Origin: Nitrosomonadaceae bacterium
GTDB taxonomy: Bacteria; Pseudomonadota; Gammaproteobacteria; Burkholderiales; Nitrosomonadaceae
Reading direction: 5' to 3'
NCBI GenBank assembly: GCA_014237605.1
Contig: JAAZZR010000009.1
Span: 1-32,052 of the forward strand
Length of the DNA: 32,052 nucleotides
Shown here piece after piece: positions 20,802-31,960 of this stretch. Both the position numbers and the translations under genes were made by a program. The notes under the pieces are model-generated. The model did not search any database. It saw only the letters and a list, made by a program, of their open reading frames with translations, and was not told where the DNA came from. The stretch's first letter is position 1. Every line of letters starts with the position of its first letter.

Positions 20802-21371
20802 CTATTTATTAGCAGGTATGGCTGTGTCTAAATTCATTTTTTGTACATAAATTCGGTTATATTTTCCATATTTATGGATTTCATGAGATTCGTGATTCAG
20901 TAAGCGCGCTAGCTCAGTAAGAGCCTGATAGTATACTTTACGCTTAAATTCAACTACCGATTCAAGTTTGATCCAGTACTGATTCCAGCGCCAAGCATCG
21001 AATTCTGGGCGAACATTTGTACGCAGGGATACATCAGAGTCACGACCCACCAAACGTAATAAATACCAAATCTGTTTTTGACCTTTATAATTTCCACGGC
21101 CTTCACGTTTTATCCACTGATCTGGCACTTCATAGCGCAGCCAATCACGTGTGCGGCCAACAATCTCGATATGACGGGGGTGAAGTCCAGTTTCTTCTGT
21201 TAATTCTCTGTACATGGCCTGTTTTGGACTTTCGCCAGGATTGATTCCGCCTTGAGGAAATTGCCAGGAATCTTGTTTAATACGTTTTCCCCAGAAGACC
21301 TCATTCTTTTTATTCAAAAGAATAATACCAACATTGGAGCGATATCCGTTACGGTCGATCATATGGTTCAC
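20802..21371 (-). CDS. rppH: RNA pyrophosphohydrolase (Nudix)
   Basis: 189 aa. [60 protein letters not shown] (Nudix box). Confidence 0.95.
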   Translation of the reverse strand: MNHMIDRNGYRSNVGIILLNKKNEVFWGKRIKQDSWQFPQGGINPGESPKQAMYRELTEETGLHPRHIEIVGRTRDWLRYEVPDQWIKREGRGNYKGQKQIWYLLRLVGRDSDVSLRTNVRPEFDAWRWNQYWIKLESVVEFKRKVYYQALTELARLLNHESHEIHKYGKYNRIYVQKMNLDTAIPANK

Positions 21372-21714
21372 CCGTGCAATCTATTTCGATAAGATTAATA
21401 ATGATTTTTTCATACTTTGTACTAGAATGAAAGTAATCATTAAATTAATAAATATCTTTATCTTAAAGTTTATATTTAAATCTAAATTTTTTATTAACTT
21501 TGACATTTAATTCTTTATCTAAATTTGAAATGGATTTTCATGGCATCATCATAGTAAATAACCTTCTTAAAGATTATTTAAAGGTGCAACGTGTATAAAA
21601 TTCGATATGAAACTCTCATGCCTAAATTTATAGGTATAAATATTGCGTGTAAATAATACATATTGAATCCTTTCAAGGTAGAATTCTTAGACTTAACATT
21701 TCTAATGGAGTCAA

Positions 21715-23427
21715 GTGATGCGTGTATCACAATTTTTCATTTCTACCTATAAAGAGGCCCCTGCTGAGGCAGAATTAGCGAGTCACAGGCTAATGATGCG
21801 AGCCGGACTCATAAAAAAACTTGGAAGTGGGTTATATACATGGATGCCATTGGGCTTGAGAGTTTTACGTAAAGTTGAACATATTATTCGGGAAGAAATG
21901 GACAGGTGTGGTGCAATAGAGCTACTTATGCCTGTAGTTCAACCGGCAGAATTATGGAAAGAGACGGCGCGCTGGGATAAATTTGGGCCACTGATGCTTC
22001 GAATGAAAGATAGGTATCAACGAGATTTTTGTTTTGGACCTACGCATGAAGAAGTAATTACTGACACTGTACGTAGAGAAATAAAGAGTTATCGCCAGTT
22101 GCCACTTACTCTATATCAGATGCAAACTAAGTTTCGTGATGAGATTCGTCCCCGTTTCGGGGTGATGCGTGCGCGTGAATTTTTAATGAAAGATGCATAT
22201 TCATTCCATGTTGATAATGCTAGCTTGGAGGAAACATATAATGCTATGCATAATTCCTATACTAAGATATTTGGTCGATTAGGGTTAAATTTTCGTGCTG
22301 TAGAAGCTGATTCAGGAGCAATAGGCGGCACTAGTTCGCACGAATTTCATGTGTTGGCTGATTCGGGCGAAGATAGCATTGTTTTCTGTCCAGACTCAGC
22401 TTATGCAGCCAATATTGAATTTGCTGAGGCGTTACAGCCGGATAAATTACGAGAAGGGGCTAAGAGTCCCATACAAAAAATTGCAACACCTAACAGAAAA
22501 ACTTGTGAAGAGGTGGCGGAATTTTTGAATGTGCCAATTAAAAGGATCGTTAAAACTCTAGCGGTGGTCGTGAACGATGAAATAGTTTTGTTGCTGTTAC
22601 GTGGCGACCATAATTTAAATGAATTAAAAGCACAAAAAATTCCATTATTACAAGATTATCGGCTGGCAAATGAGGAAGAAGTTTCTAATAAAATAAATTG
22701 TCGTGCAGGATATATAGGCCCAATTGGTACAGAGCTAACCATTATTTCAGACGTGTCAGTAATGGAAATGAGCGATTTTACTTGTGGCTCAAATGAGGAA
22801 GGCTACCATTACACTGGTGTTAATTTTGGTCGGGATATGAAAGAGCCTAATCATGTATTTGATATTCGCAATGTAATTTCAGGTGATTTATCTCCTGATG
22901 GGGAGGGTAAGCTTGAGATCTGCAGAGGGATTGAAGTTGGACATATTTTTAAGTTGCATACTGAGTATTCCAAGGAAATGAAAGCTTGCTATTTAAATGA
23001 ATCTGGCCAGTCTGTTCCTGTGGAAATGGGATGTTACGGTATTGGTGTATCACGTATTGTAGCGGCAGCTATTGAACAGAAGCATGATAAGCATGGGATT
23101 GTTTTTCCACTTGAGATGGCTCCCTTCCAAGTGGTAATTATACCTATTGGAATGAACAAGAGTGCATTGATAAAAGCTGAAGCGGAGAAGCTATATGAAA
23201 AACTTTCTGCTATTGGCATTGAAGTGTTACTTGATGATCGTAATGAGCGTCCGGGAGTAATGTTTGCTGATATGGAATTAATTGGAATCCCCCACCGTAT
23301 TGTCATTGGTGAGCGTGGTTTGAAAGAAGGAAATATCGAGTACAAAGGTAGGTGCGATGACAAACATAAGGTTATACCCCTACAAGGGACGGTTGATTTT
23401 ATAAAATTAATATTATATCCAGAATAG
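21715..23427 (+). CDS. proS: Prolyl-tRNA synthetase, bacterial type
   Basis: 570 aa. [54 protein letters not shown] and [14 protein letters not shown] at 21718 follows an in-frame GTG at 21715. Confidence 0.98.
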   Translation: MMRVSQFFISTYKEAPAEAELASHRLMMRAGLIKKLGSGLYTWMPLGLRVLRKVEHIIREEMDRCGAIELLMPVVQPAELWKETARWDKFGPLMLRMKDRYQRDFCFGPTHEEVITDTVRREIKSYRQLPLTLYQMQTKFRDEIRPRFGVMRAREFLMKDAYSFHVDNASLEETYNAMHNSYTKIFGRLGLNFRAVEADSGAIGGTSSHEFHVLADSGEDSIVFCPDSAYAANIEFAEALQPDKLREGAKSPIQKIATPNRKTCEEVAEFLNVPIKRIVKTLAVVVNDEIVLLLLRGDHNLNELKAQKIPLLQDYRLANEEEVSNKINCRAGYIGPIGTELTIISDVSVMEMSDFTCGSNEEGYHYTGVNFGRDMKEPNHVFDIRNVISGDLSPDGEGKLEICRGIEVGHIFKLHTEYSKEMKACYLNESGQSVPVEMGCYGIGVSRIVAAAIEQKHDKHGIVFPLEMAPFQVVIIPIGMNKSALIKAEAEKLYEKLSAIGIEVLLDDRNERPGVMFADMELIGIPHRIVIGERGLKEGNIEYKGRCDDKHKVIPLQGTVDFIKLILYPE

Positions 23428-23519
23428 TTGAGCCTACTCATCATGAGCCGCGATACCTATTGAATAATGGGGCACTCTATCTTATTAGAGTATTGCGGGG
23501 GACATCACTAAAAGGTTTA

Positions 23520-25052
23520 CTATACTTGGGGGTGTGCTCTTTCCAATTTACTATGTAGTTTATTGAGCGCACTGAGATAGGCTTTTGCAGAGGCTGTCAC
23601 AATATCAATATCCGACCCGCTACAATTGACGATGCGTCCAGATTTTTGTAATCGCACGGTTACTTCACCCTGCGAGTCAGTGCCACTAGTAATATTATTT
23701 ACTGAGTACAATTGTAGTTCTGTGTCACTGGAAATAATTTTCTCAATTGCACGAAAAGTGGCATCCACCGGTCCACTACCATCTGATTCTGCTCGTAATT
23801 CCTTACCCCCCTCAGCAATTACTATTTTTGCATATGGTGTTTCACCAGTCTCACTGTGTGCAGTCAGAGATAGAAGCTTGTAATGCTCCTGTAGACTCAT
23901 AGTCTCATCCGAAATTAGCGCATGTAAATCTTCATCGAAAATATCATGCTTTTTATCCGCTAATTCTTTGAAACGGATAAATGTGGCATTAAGTATTTCT
24001 TCCGACTCTAATTCAATACCAAGCTCTGCCAAGCGGTTACGGAATGCATTGCGTCCAGAGTGTTTTCCAAGTGATAATTTATTAGCTCCCCATCCAACAT
24101 CTTCAGCACGCATGATTTCATATGTTTCACGGTGTTTCAGGACACCATCTTGATGAATTCCTGCTTCATGTGCAAATGCATTTGCTCCGACGATAGCTTT
24201 ATTAGGTTGTACTGGAAATCCGGTAATACCTGAAACGAGTTTGCTTGCTGGCACGATATGAGTGGCATCTATAAGTGTCTCGCAAGGGAATACATCCTGA
24301 CGAGTACGAACTGCCATAACGATTTCCTCAAGAGATGCGTTACCCGCACGCTCTCCTAAACCATTAACAGTACATTCAATTTGCCGTGCGCCGTTCATTA
24401 CCGCGGATAATGAATTGGCGACTGCCAAGCCTAAATCATTGTGACAGTGTACTGAGAATATTGCTTTGTTAGAATTAGGTATACGTTCACGCAGAGTTTG
24501 TACAAGCTTGCCAAATTGTTCTGGCATTGTGTAACCAACAGTATCAGGAATATTAAGGGTGGTTGCCCCCGCTTTAATAACTGCTTCTAATATATGGCAA
24601 AGAAAATCAATATTTGAGCGTCCTGCATCTTCAGGAGAGAACTCTACATTATCAGTATATTCGCGTGCCCATTTCACAGCCTTAACGGCTTGTTCAAGTA
24701 CCTGATCAGGAGACATGCGTAGTTTTTTCTCCATATGAACTGGTGAAGTGGCAATAAAGGTATGGATGCGTGCTGAATTCGCATTCTTCAAGGCCTCACC
24801 GGCACGATCGATATCACCTTTAATGGCACGAGCTAGCCCACATACAGTACTATCTTTAATAGTGTCAGCTATTGCTTTTACCGCTTTAAAGTCCCCATTG
24901 GAGGCTGCTGGAAACCCAGCCTCAATGATATCAATATTCATACGTTCTAATTGTCGTGCAATACGAACTTTTTCTTCCTGGGTCATAGACGCGCCTGGAC
25001 TTTGCTCGCCATCGCGTAGGGTTGTATCAAAAATTATCAAATGGTCTTTCAT
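23520..25052 (-). CDS. leuA: 2-isopropylmalate synthase
   Basis: 510 aa. [46 protein letters not shown]. Preceded by GGAGAAGG Shine-Dalgarno on the minus strand. Confidence 0.98.
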   Translation of the reverse strand: MKDHLIIFDTTLRDGEQSPGASMTQEEKVRIARQLERMNIDIIEAGFPAASNGDFKAVKAIADTIKDSTVCGLARAIKGDIDRAGEALKNANSARIHTFIATSPVHMEKKLRMSPDQVLEQAVKAVKWAREYTDNVEFSPEDAGRSNIDFLCHILEAVIKAGATTLNIPDTVGYTMPEQFGKLVQTLRERIPNSNKAIFSVHCHNDLGLAVANSLSAVMNGARQIECTVNGLGERAGNASLEEIVMAVRTRQDVFPCETLIDATHIVPASKLVSGITGFPVQPNKAIVGANAFAHEAGIHQDGVLKHRETYEIMRAEDVGWGANKLSLGKHSGRNAFRNRLAELGIELESEEILNATFIRFKELADKKHDIFDEDLHALISDETMSLQEHYKLLSLTAHSETGETPYAKIVIAEGGKELRAESDGSGPVDATFRAIEKIISSDTELQLYSVNNITSGTDSQGEVTVRLQKSGRIVNCSGSDIDIVTASAKAYLSALNKLHSKLERAHPQV

Positions 25053-25103
25053 TCCTTCTCCACCATAGGTCTATCTTATATAGAAAAAAATTTGAGTTGA
25101 AGT

Positions 25104-25128
25104 GTAGAATTTGCAAAACAAATTCTAC
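25104..25128 (-). promoter_or_regulatory. Stem-loop in the leuA leader (10-bp perfect stem, 5-nt loop)
   Basis: GTAGAATTTG-CAAAA-CAAATTCTAC as read on the + strand, located between the putative leader peptide and leuA. Confidence 0.65.
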
Positions 25129-25158
25129 TGGATAAATCACTAGAATAGAATGTAATAG

Positions 25159-25245
25159 TCAGCGCGCAAGGCGCAGCAGAGATCCTAGCAATAGTGGCAG
25201 GATATGTGAAGGATAAAGCCAGAAAGGGCTGTAAATATGTTTCAT
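25159..25245 (-). CDS. Putative leucine-rich leader peptide for leuA attenuation (MKHIYSPFWLYPSHILPLLLGSLLRLAR)
   Basis: 28 codons plus TGA between pssA and leuA, same strand. 8 of 28 residues are Leu, with 7 in the last 13. It is followed by a perfect hairpin at 25104-25128 upstream of leuA. Confidence 0.6.
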   Translation of the reverse strand: MKHIYSPFWLYPSHILPLLLGSLLRLAR

Positions 25246-25292
25246 ATGGTTAAATATAAATGGTTTTTTATTTTTACGCAACAAGGACTGGG

Positions 25293-26093
25293 TTAGCTTT
25301 CCTGAATGGCAGTAGATTTTTTCTTCTTTCTCCACTGTAATATCCACATAATATAACCAGATAATGCGTAAAGCATAAACACACAAAAAAGTACAACAGG
25401 TGGTTGACTCGGAATTAATACAAAAAAGAATAGTACCAGTAACAACACAGTTATAAATGGTACGCTCTTACGTAAATTTATTTCCTTTCCACTGTAATAG
25501 GGTAGATTACTCACCATAGTAAAGCCAGCAAATACGGTGATACCCCAAGCTATCCATTTTATCTCGGTTCCTGCAATTTTAAATTCTAACATTACCCAAA
25601 CTAATCCTGCGATTAGTGCGGCAGCGGCAGGGCTGGGTAGCCCTTGAAAAAATCGCCTATCTGTTTCTCCCGTTTTTGAGTTAAAACGCGCAAGTCGTAG
25701 TGCGGCACAAGTGCAATAAATAAAAGCCGCTATCCAACCCAACTTCCCCATGTCCTTTAGGGCCCACTCATATATAACTAATGCAGGAGCAGCACCAAAT
25801 GAAATCATGTCTGATAGGCTGTCATATTCAGCCCCAAACTCACTTTGAGTATGAGTGAGTCGGGCCACACGTCCATCTAGTCCATCGAGTACCATAGCAA
25901 TGAATATTGCTATTGCAGAATACTCAAAATTCCCGTTCATTGCCTGTACGATGGCATAGAAACCAGCAAATAGTGCTGCTGTAGTAAATAAATTAGGAAG
26001 TAAATAGATGCCACGCCGCCGTAGCTTTGATTTGAACATTATGCGAGATTGGTTAGGATCGTACATTATTTGCACATTACAATAAAAGACCAA
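25293..26093 (-). CDS. pssA: CDP-diacylglycerol--serine O-phosphatidyltransferase
   Basis: RRRGIYLLPNLFTTAALFAGFYAIVQAMNG and CDP-alcohol transferase motif DGLDGRVARLTHTQSEFGAEYDSLSDMISFG. The true start may be an internal Met at 26066 or 26039. Confidence 0.95.
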   Translation of the reverse strand: MVFYCNVQIMYDPNQSRIMFKSKLRRRGIYLLPNLFTTAALFAGFYAIVQAMNGNFEYSAIAIFIAMVLDGLDGRVARLTHTQSEFGAEYDSLSDMISFGAAPALVIYEWALKDMGKLGWIAAFIYCTCAALRLARFNSKTGETDRRFFQGLPSPAAAALIAGLVWVMLEFKIAGTEIKWIAWGITVFAGFTMVSNLPYYSGKEINLRKSVPFITVLLLVLFFFVLIPSQPPVVLFCVFMLYALSGYIMWILQWRKKKKSTAIQES

Positions 26094-26172
26094 TGCATGG
26101 TAAACCGTTACGTTAGGATGGTAAACAGAAGACTCATTATTATAAGCCTTAAGAGATGAAATTATGAAGGAT

Positions 26173-26820
26173 TTAAGGCGCGAGTTCAGCTAATATAGTT
26201 AGTGTCGCATGAACTTTATCTCCGATATTTACCTTCACTTTAGTATTAAGTGGCAGATAAACATCTACTCGTGATCCAAAACGGATAAAACCAAAACGTT
26301 GCCCACGTGCAAGGTATTCACCAATTTTAGTATGGCAAACTATGCGTTTTGCAATTAGACCGGCGATTTGTACACAGGTTATATCAAGGTCATTATCAGT
26401 TTTTATCCATAGCGCATTACGTTCATTTTCAAGTGAGGCTTTAGGTAGGCTAGCATTGATAAATTTTCCAGGAAAATACCATTCTTTATGAACCTTTCCA
26501 TCTACTGGGCTTCGGTTGGAATGTACATTGAACACATTCATAAATACACTTACCTTTATGGCATCACGCTTTAAATATGGGTCCTGTGTATTTTCAACCG
26601 CTACTATTCTGCCATCAGCAGGCGACAATACAGCATTAATTTTTTGTGTAACAACGCGTGGTGGATCACGGAAAAATTGTAAAACAAATAATGCGATGAT
26701 CCAGCATGGGGCAGACCAAATCCAACCTGCAAAAATACTTACTAATAATGAGATAGCTGCAGCTCCCGCAATAAAAGGCCAGCCTTCACGGGCAAAAAAC
26801 GGATGAGGGTAATTCGTCAT
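26173..26820 (-). CDS. psd: Phosphatidylserine decarboxylase, short proenzyme form
   Basis: 215 aa. [45 protein letters not shown] and GS-containing cleavage region [15 protein letters not shown]. Confidence 0.95.
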   Translation of the reverse strand: MTNYPHPFFAREGWPFIAGAAAISLLVSIFAGWIWSAPCWIIALFVLQFFRDPPRVVTQKINAVLSPADGRIVAVENTQDPYLKRDAIKVSVFMNVFNVHSNRSPVDGKVHKEWYFPGKFINASLPKASLENERNALWIKTDNDLDITCVQIAGLIAKRIVCHTKIGEYLARGQRFGFIRFGSRVDVYLPLNTKVKVNIGDKVHATLTILAELAP

Positions 26821-26860
26821 GGTGTGAGTAGTTTAGTAATGTGCGTTTATTATTAGAGTG

Positions 26861-26890
26861 GCATGAGCATGCTATAGATCATGCTCATGC
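26861..26890 (-). terminator. Stem-loop downstream of ilvC (possible operon terminator or processing site)
   Basis: GCATGAGCATG-CTATAGAT-CATGCTCATGC: 11-bp perfect stem, 8-nt loop, 26 bp beyond the ilvC stop. There is no T-run next to it on the minus strand, so intrinsic termination is uncertain. Confidence 0.45.
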
Positions 26891-26915
26891 TTTACATGCC
26901 GCCAGCTGTTTTATA

Positions 26916-27944
<1,029 letters not shown>

Positions 27945-28021
27945 TTAATATAATTTGGAATAGATGTTGAAAGACTATTTATTGCAGACAGAAACTCTTT
28001 CCCTGCAATTTATATCAGATT

Positions 28022-28516
28022 TCATTTTACTTCTAAGGTCCTTTCGCCACGGCCAATTCCAGAGGCGCCAGTACGAACTGTCTCCAGTATAGTGCTGTGA
28101 CCCATTGCATCAATAAATGCGTCAAGCTTTGAACAGGTCCCAGTCAATTCAATAATATAAGATGTGTCAGTAGTATCAACAATGCGGCCACAAAAAATAT
28201 CAGTTGTAGCTTTTATCTCCTTTCGGTTTTTACCCAGAGCACTTACTTTCACCAGCATCAGCTCACATTCAATATGGTCCCCATCACTTAAGTCAAGTAC
28301 TTTCACTACATCAATCAATTTATTCAACTGCTTGGTGATTTGCTCGACCACGCTATCTGACCCAACAGTAACTAGAGTCATTCGAGATAATGTAGGGTCC
28401 TCTGTAGGGGCAACAGTGAGAGACTCAATATTATAACCTCTTGCAGAGAACAAACCTGCCACGCGCGACAAAGCACCTGCTTCATTTTCCATCAATAAAG
28501 AAATTATATGTCGCAT
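28022..28516 (-). CDS. ilvH: Acetolactate synthase small subunit
   Basis: 164 aa. MRHIISLLMENEAGALSRVAGLFSARGYNIESLTVAPTEDPTLSRMTLVT. Confidence 0.98.
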   Translation of the reverse strand: MRHIISLLMENEAGALSRVAGLFSARGYNIESLTVAPTEDPTLSRMTLVTVGSDSVVEQITKQLNKLIDVVKVLDLSDGDHIECELMLVKVSALGKNRKEIKATTDIFCGRIVDTTDTSYIIELTGTCSKLDAFIDAMGHSTILETVRTGASGIGRGERTLEVK

Positions 28517-28518
28517 CT

Positions 28519-30225
28519 TTATACCAAAATCATTTCAGAGAGACCTTTTCCGCCAGGTATCATAGGAAATACATTTTCAGTTTGGTCGGTAATGAAGTCC
28601 ATAAATACTAATTTATTTTTAAGTTTAAACGCTTCTTTTAGCGCATCCTCTATATCATTCGGGTTCTCTATTTTTATGCCTACATGGCTATAACTTTCTG
28701 CCAGTTTGACAAAATCTGGCAGAGCATCTACGTATGATTCGGCGTATCGATTGCCATGGAAAAATTCTTGCCACTGGCGCACCATACCCATATAACGGTT
28801 ATTTAGATTAATAATCTTCAGTGGTAAATTATATTGCTTACAGGTGGATAGTTCCTGAATACACATTTGTATACTGGCTTCACCTGTGACGCAGGCTACC
28901 GCATTTTTGGGGTTGGCAATCTGAACACCCATTGCTGACGGCAGACCAAACCCCATAGTTCCTAATCCACCAGAATTAATCCACCTTTTGGGCTTATCAA
29001 ATTTATAGAATTGTGCAGCCCACATCTGATGCTGGCCTACATCAGATGTAATAAAAGCCTCGCCCTTTGTCACCTCGTAAAGTTTTTCAATTACCATTTG
29101 TGGCTTGATTATAGTACTTTTTCGGTCATATTTTAGGCAATCTCGTGCACGCCATTGATCAATTTGTGCCCACCATGACTTGAGTGCTTCTTGCTTAGGC
29201 TTTTCTTTGCTGGCCATTAATAACTTAATAAGTCCGTCAAGTACATTTGAAACGCCGCCAATGATGGGCACATCGACATTTACGCGTTTGGAAATGGATG
29301 AGGGGTCTATATCAATATGTATAATTTTTCTATCTTTGTTAGAAAAATGTTTTGGGTTTCCAATTACACGGTCATCAAAACGTGCTCCAACAGCTATTAG
29401 CACGTCACAATTCTGCATGGCCATATTTGCTTCATAGGTACCGTGCATGCCAAGCATGCCTACAAACTGCTTGTCAGTTGCGGGATATCCGCCAAGCCCC
29501 ATTAATGTATTTGTACAGGGAAAATCTAGCATTTGTACAAAGCGTGTAAGTTGTGAGGTTGCATTACCCAATATTACACCGCCACCAGTATAAACCATCG
29601 GTCGTTTTGAGCCCATGATTAAGCGGATCGCTTTTTTTAGCTGCTCAGGGTGATCCTTATTAATCGGGTCATAAGAGCGCATAGAAACACTAGCAGGATA
29701 GGAAAATTTAAATTTTTCGGCACTTATATCCTTAGGAATATCTACTAGTACTGGCCCAGGGCGACCAGTTGAGCATATATAGAATGCTTTCTTGATGGTC
29801 GCAGCTAATTCTGTAATATCTTTTACAAGGAAATTATGCTTAACACAGGGACGCGTTATGCCCACTGTGTCAACTTCCTGAAATGCATCTAGCCCAATAG
29901 CATGAGTTGGCACCTGTCCACTAATAATGACCATTGGAATTGAATCCATGTAGGCAGTAGCAATACCGGTAATCGCATTCGTTACGCCGGGCCCAGATGT
30001 CACTAAAGCGACCCCAGGTTTTTTGCTTGATCGGGCGTATCCATCAGCCGCATGTATCGCAGCTTGCTCATGACGCACTAAAATGTGTTTTACTTTATCC
30101 TGCTTAAACAATTCGTCGTATATGAACAGCACAGCGCCGCCAGGATAGCCAAAGATATGTTTTACCCCTTCTTCCTGTAAACAGCGAATTGTAATTTCAG
30201 CACCAGTTAAATCTTCTGCGCTCAT
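28519..30225 (-). CDS. ilvB: Acetolactate synthase large subunit
   Basis: 568 aa. LTGAEITIRCLQEEGVKHIFGYPGGAVLFIYDELF and ThDP motif region. Symbol ilvB versus ilvI not resolved. Confidence 0.95.
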   Translation of the reverse strand: MSAEDLTGAEITIRCLQEEGVKHIFGYPGGAVLFIYDELFKQDKVKHILVRHEQAAIHAADGYARSSKKPGVALVTSGPGVTNAITGIATAYMDSIPMVIISGQVPTHAIGLDAFQEVDTVGITRPCVKHNFLVKDITELAATIKKAFYICSTGRPGPVLVDIPKDISAEKFKFSYPASVSMRSYDPINKDHPEQLKKAIRLIMGSKRPMVYTGGGVILGNATSQLTRFVQMLDFPCTNTLMGLGGYPATDKQFVGMLGMHGTYEANMAMQNCDVLIAVGARFDDRVIGNPKHFSNKDRKIIHIDIDPSSISKRVNVDVPIIGGVSNVLDGLIKLLMASKEKPKQEALKSWWAQIDQWRARDCLKYDRKSTIIKPQMVIEKLYEVTKGEAFITSDVGQHQMWAAQFYKFDKPKRWINSGGLGTMGFGLPSAMGVQIANPKNAVACVTGEASIQMCIQELSTCKQYNLPLKIINLNNRYMGMVRQWQEFFHGNRYAESYVDALPDFVKLAESYSHVGIKIENPNDIEDALKEAFKLKNKLVFMDFITDQTENVFPMIPGGKGLSEMILV

Positions 30226-30278
30226 TTTTTCTTATTTTCCTGCATTAAGAACCATAAATATAATAAATAGAACGGTGA

Positions 30279-30307
30279 ACAGTAGCGGTTAGCTGACTTT
30301 TGGTCAA
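30279..30307 (-). promoter_or_regulatory. Candidate sigma70-like promoter for ilvB-ilvH-ilvC
   Basis: Minus strand TTGACC - 17 bp - TACTGT, starting about 80 bp upstream of the ilvB start. Confidence 0.55.
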
Positions 30308-30627
30308 CCCTTTGTTAGTTGTTAATTTATATGCTACTTATGGTTTTTTTCTTTCTTTGATATTTGTCATGATGGACGTCTTAAATTATCTTATATGTGT
30401 CTGTCGCTAGATCAGAATATTTTGTTTGTATTTAAATGGGTCGCTAAAATTAGCGAGTGAAGTGTTTTAATTTATGCAAATCTAGTTACTTTATTATAAG
30501 AGTTTTAAACGTAGTTTGATGTTATTTATCTGGGATTATACATTTTCTGTAGACTTAACTGCGGAATAGATAATAGGTCCTTTTATATTCTGAATATATA
30601 TTAATGTTAAAAAAAATGGCACTTTAC

Positions 30628-30657
30628 TTGAGAATATACCTTAATAAAGAGTAAAAT
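30628..30657 (+). promoter_or_regulatory. Candidate sigma70-like promoter for rpsO
   Basis: TTGAGA - 18 bp - TAAAAT, ending 40 bp before the rpsO start. Confidence 0.5.
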
Positions 30658-30696
30658 AGCGCCTTTTCGCATTAAGGTTTAAATTGGAGAGTATGC

Positions 30697-30966
30697 ATGC
30701 CTGTCACAACTGATAAAAAAGCACAGATAGTAGGCGATTATCAAAGGGCCGTTGGGGACACTGGTTCCCCGGAAGTACAGGTGGCATTATTGACCGCCCG
30801 TATAAACGATTTAACCGGTCATTTCAAAGCTCATGTTAAGGATCATCATTCCCGTCGTGGTTTGTTACGTATGGTTAATCGTCGTCGGAAATTACTTGAT
30901 TATCTGAAACGCAGTAGCAACGATGCTTATCGTGCTCTGATCGAGCGTCTTGGTCTTCGTAAATAG
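30697..30966 (+). CDS. rpsO: 30S ribosomal protein S15
   Basis: 89 aa. [52 protein letters not shown]. Confidence 0.99.
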   Translation: MPVTTDKKAQIVGDYQRAVGDTGSPEVQVALLTARINDLTGHFKAHVKDHHSRRGLLRMVNRRRKLLDYLKRSSNDAYRALIERLGLRK

Positions 30967-31101
30967 ACTTTCCCTGCTAACTAGGCAAACAGGAATATTT
31001 CAATTATTTGTAGTCTTTTATTGGGCGCGAATGTAAACATTCATATCAACTAGTTGGATAAGGGTGCAAATAAAGATAATCTCATTAGAAAGGAAAGCAA
31101 A

Positions 31102-31929
31102 TTGAAACCGATCAAGAAAAGCATTAATTACGGGCGTCATACACTGACATTGGAAACTGGGGAGATTGCAAGACAAGCTCATGGAGCAGTAATCGTTTCT
31201 ATGGATGACACAGTGGTAATTGTTACGGTTGTAGGTGCTAAGAATGTCAGGCCTGGGCAGGATTTTTTCCCGTTAACCGTGGATTATATGGAACGTAGTT
31301 ATGCTGCAGGCAGAATACCAGGTAGTTTTTTTAAGCGAGAGGGCCGTCCCTCTGAGAAAGAAATTCTTACTTCTCGTTTAATTGATCGCCCTGTCCGGCC
31401 ACTATTTCCTTATAGTTTTTATAATGAGGTACAGATTGTTGCTACAGTTTTGTCTTCTGATAATGAAGTGGATGCAGACATTCCGGCAATGATTGGGGCT
31501 TCTGCAGCGTTAGTACTTTCGGGCATCCCCTTTGACGGCCCAATTGCTGGCGCACGTGTTGGTTATATTAATGGGGAGTATGTACTCAACCCAACGACAA
31601 CTGAGCTTGTTGAAACAGAACTTAATTTGGTGGTAGCTGGGACTGAACAAGCAGTACTGATGGTGGAGTCTGAAGCAAAAGAGTTATCTGAAGATGTGAT
31701 GTTGGGTGCTGTTGAGTTTGGCCGCAATGAAATGAAACCAGTAATCAATTTAATCAATGAATTAGCTGATGAGGCTGGAGTTACTGTGTGGGACTGGGCA
31801 CCTGCAGAGCAGGATGCAAGCCTTACTGATAAGGTTGCACAGATAGCAGAGACGGATTTATGTGCAGCATTTGATTTGAAGCAAAAAAATATCCCCCCAA
31901 GCATAAATCACTTTTCAAGTAATAAATAA
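31102..31929 (+). pseudogene. pnp: Polyribonucleotide nucleotidyltransferase, 5' part only (truncated ORF)
   Basis: [44 protein letters not shown]...[26 protein letters not shown] is the N-terminal RNase PH domain of PNPase. It ends after [13 protein letters not shown] with a non-homologous tail [11 protein letters not shown] and stop. Likely TTG start at 31102 with AGGAAA upstream; the track ORF starts at 31054. Confidence 0.8.
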
Positions 31930-31960
31930 ATAAATAATAAATAGATAAATAAATAAAAAT
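31921..31960. repeat. Degenerate (AAAT)n tetranucleotide tract
   Basis: aataaataaataaataataaatagataaataaataaaaat, directly after the truncated pnp coding sequence. Confidence 0.85.

Noticed and set aside
21372-21714. T-box-like or other leader upstream of proS
   Set aside because: AT-rich gap without recognisable T-box sequence or strong alternating stems.
23034-23444. ORF-track 136-aa minus ORF
   Set aside because: Antisense to proS, shadow ORF.
25246-25386. Upstream extension of the 75-aa ORF that contains the Leu-rich peptide
   Set aside because: The extension overlaps the pssA 3' end out of frame; only the last 28 codons from ATG at 25245 look meaningful.
30226-30300. Leader peptide MVLNAGK upstream of ilvB as a possible attenuator
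   Set aside because: Only 7 codons with no run of branched-chain codons, and the leader of about 45 nt after the promoter is too short for classical attenuation.
31890-31929. Simple frameshift as the explanation for the pnp truncation
   Set aside because: The other forward frames give [10 protein letters not shown]-stop or an immediate stop, not PNPase sequence, so a single indel does not explain the break.
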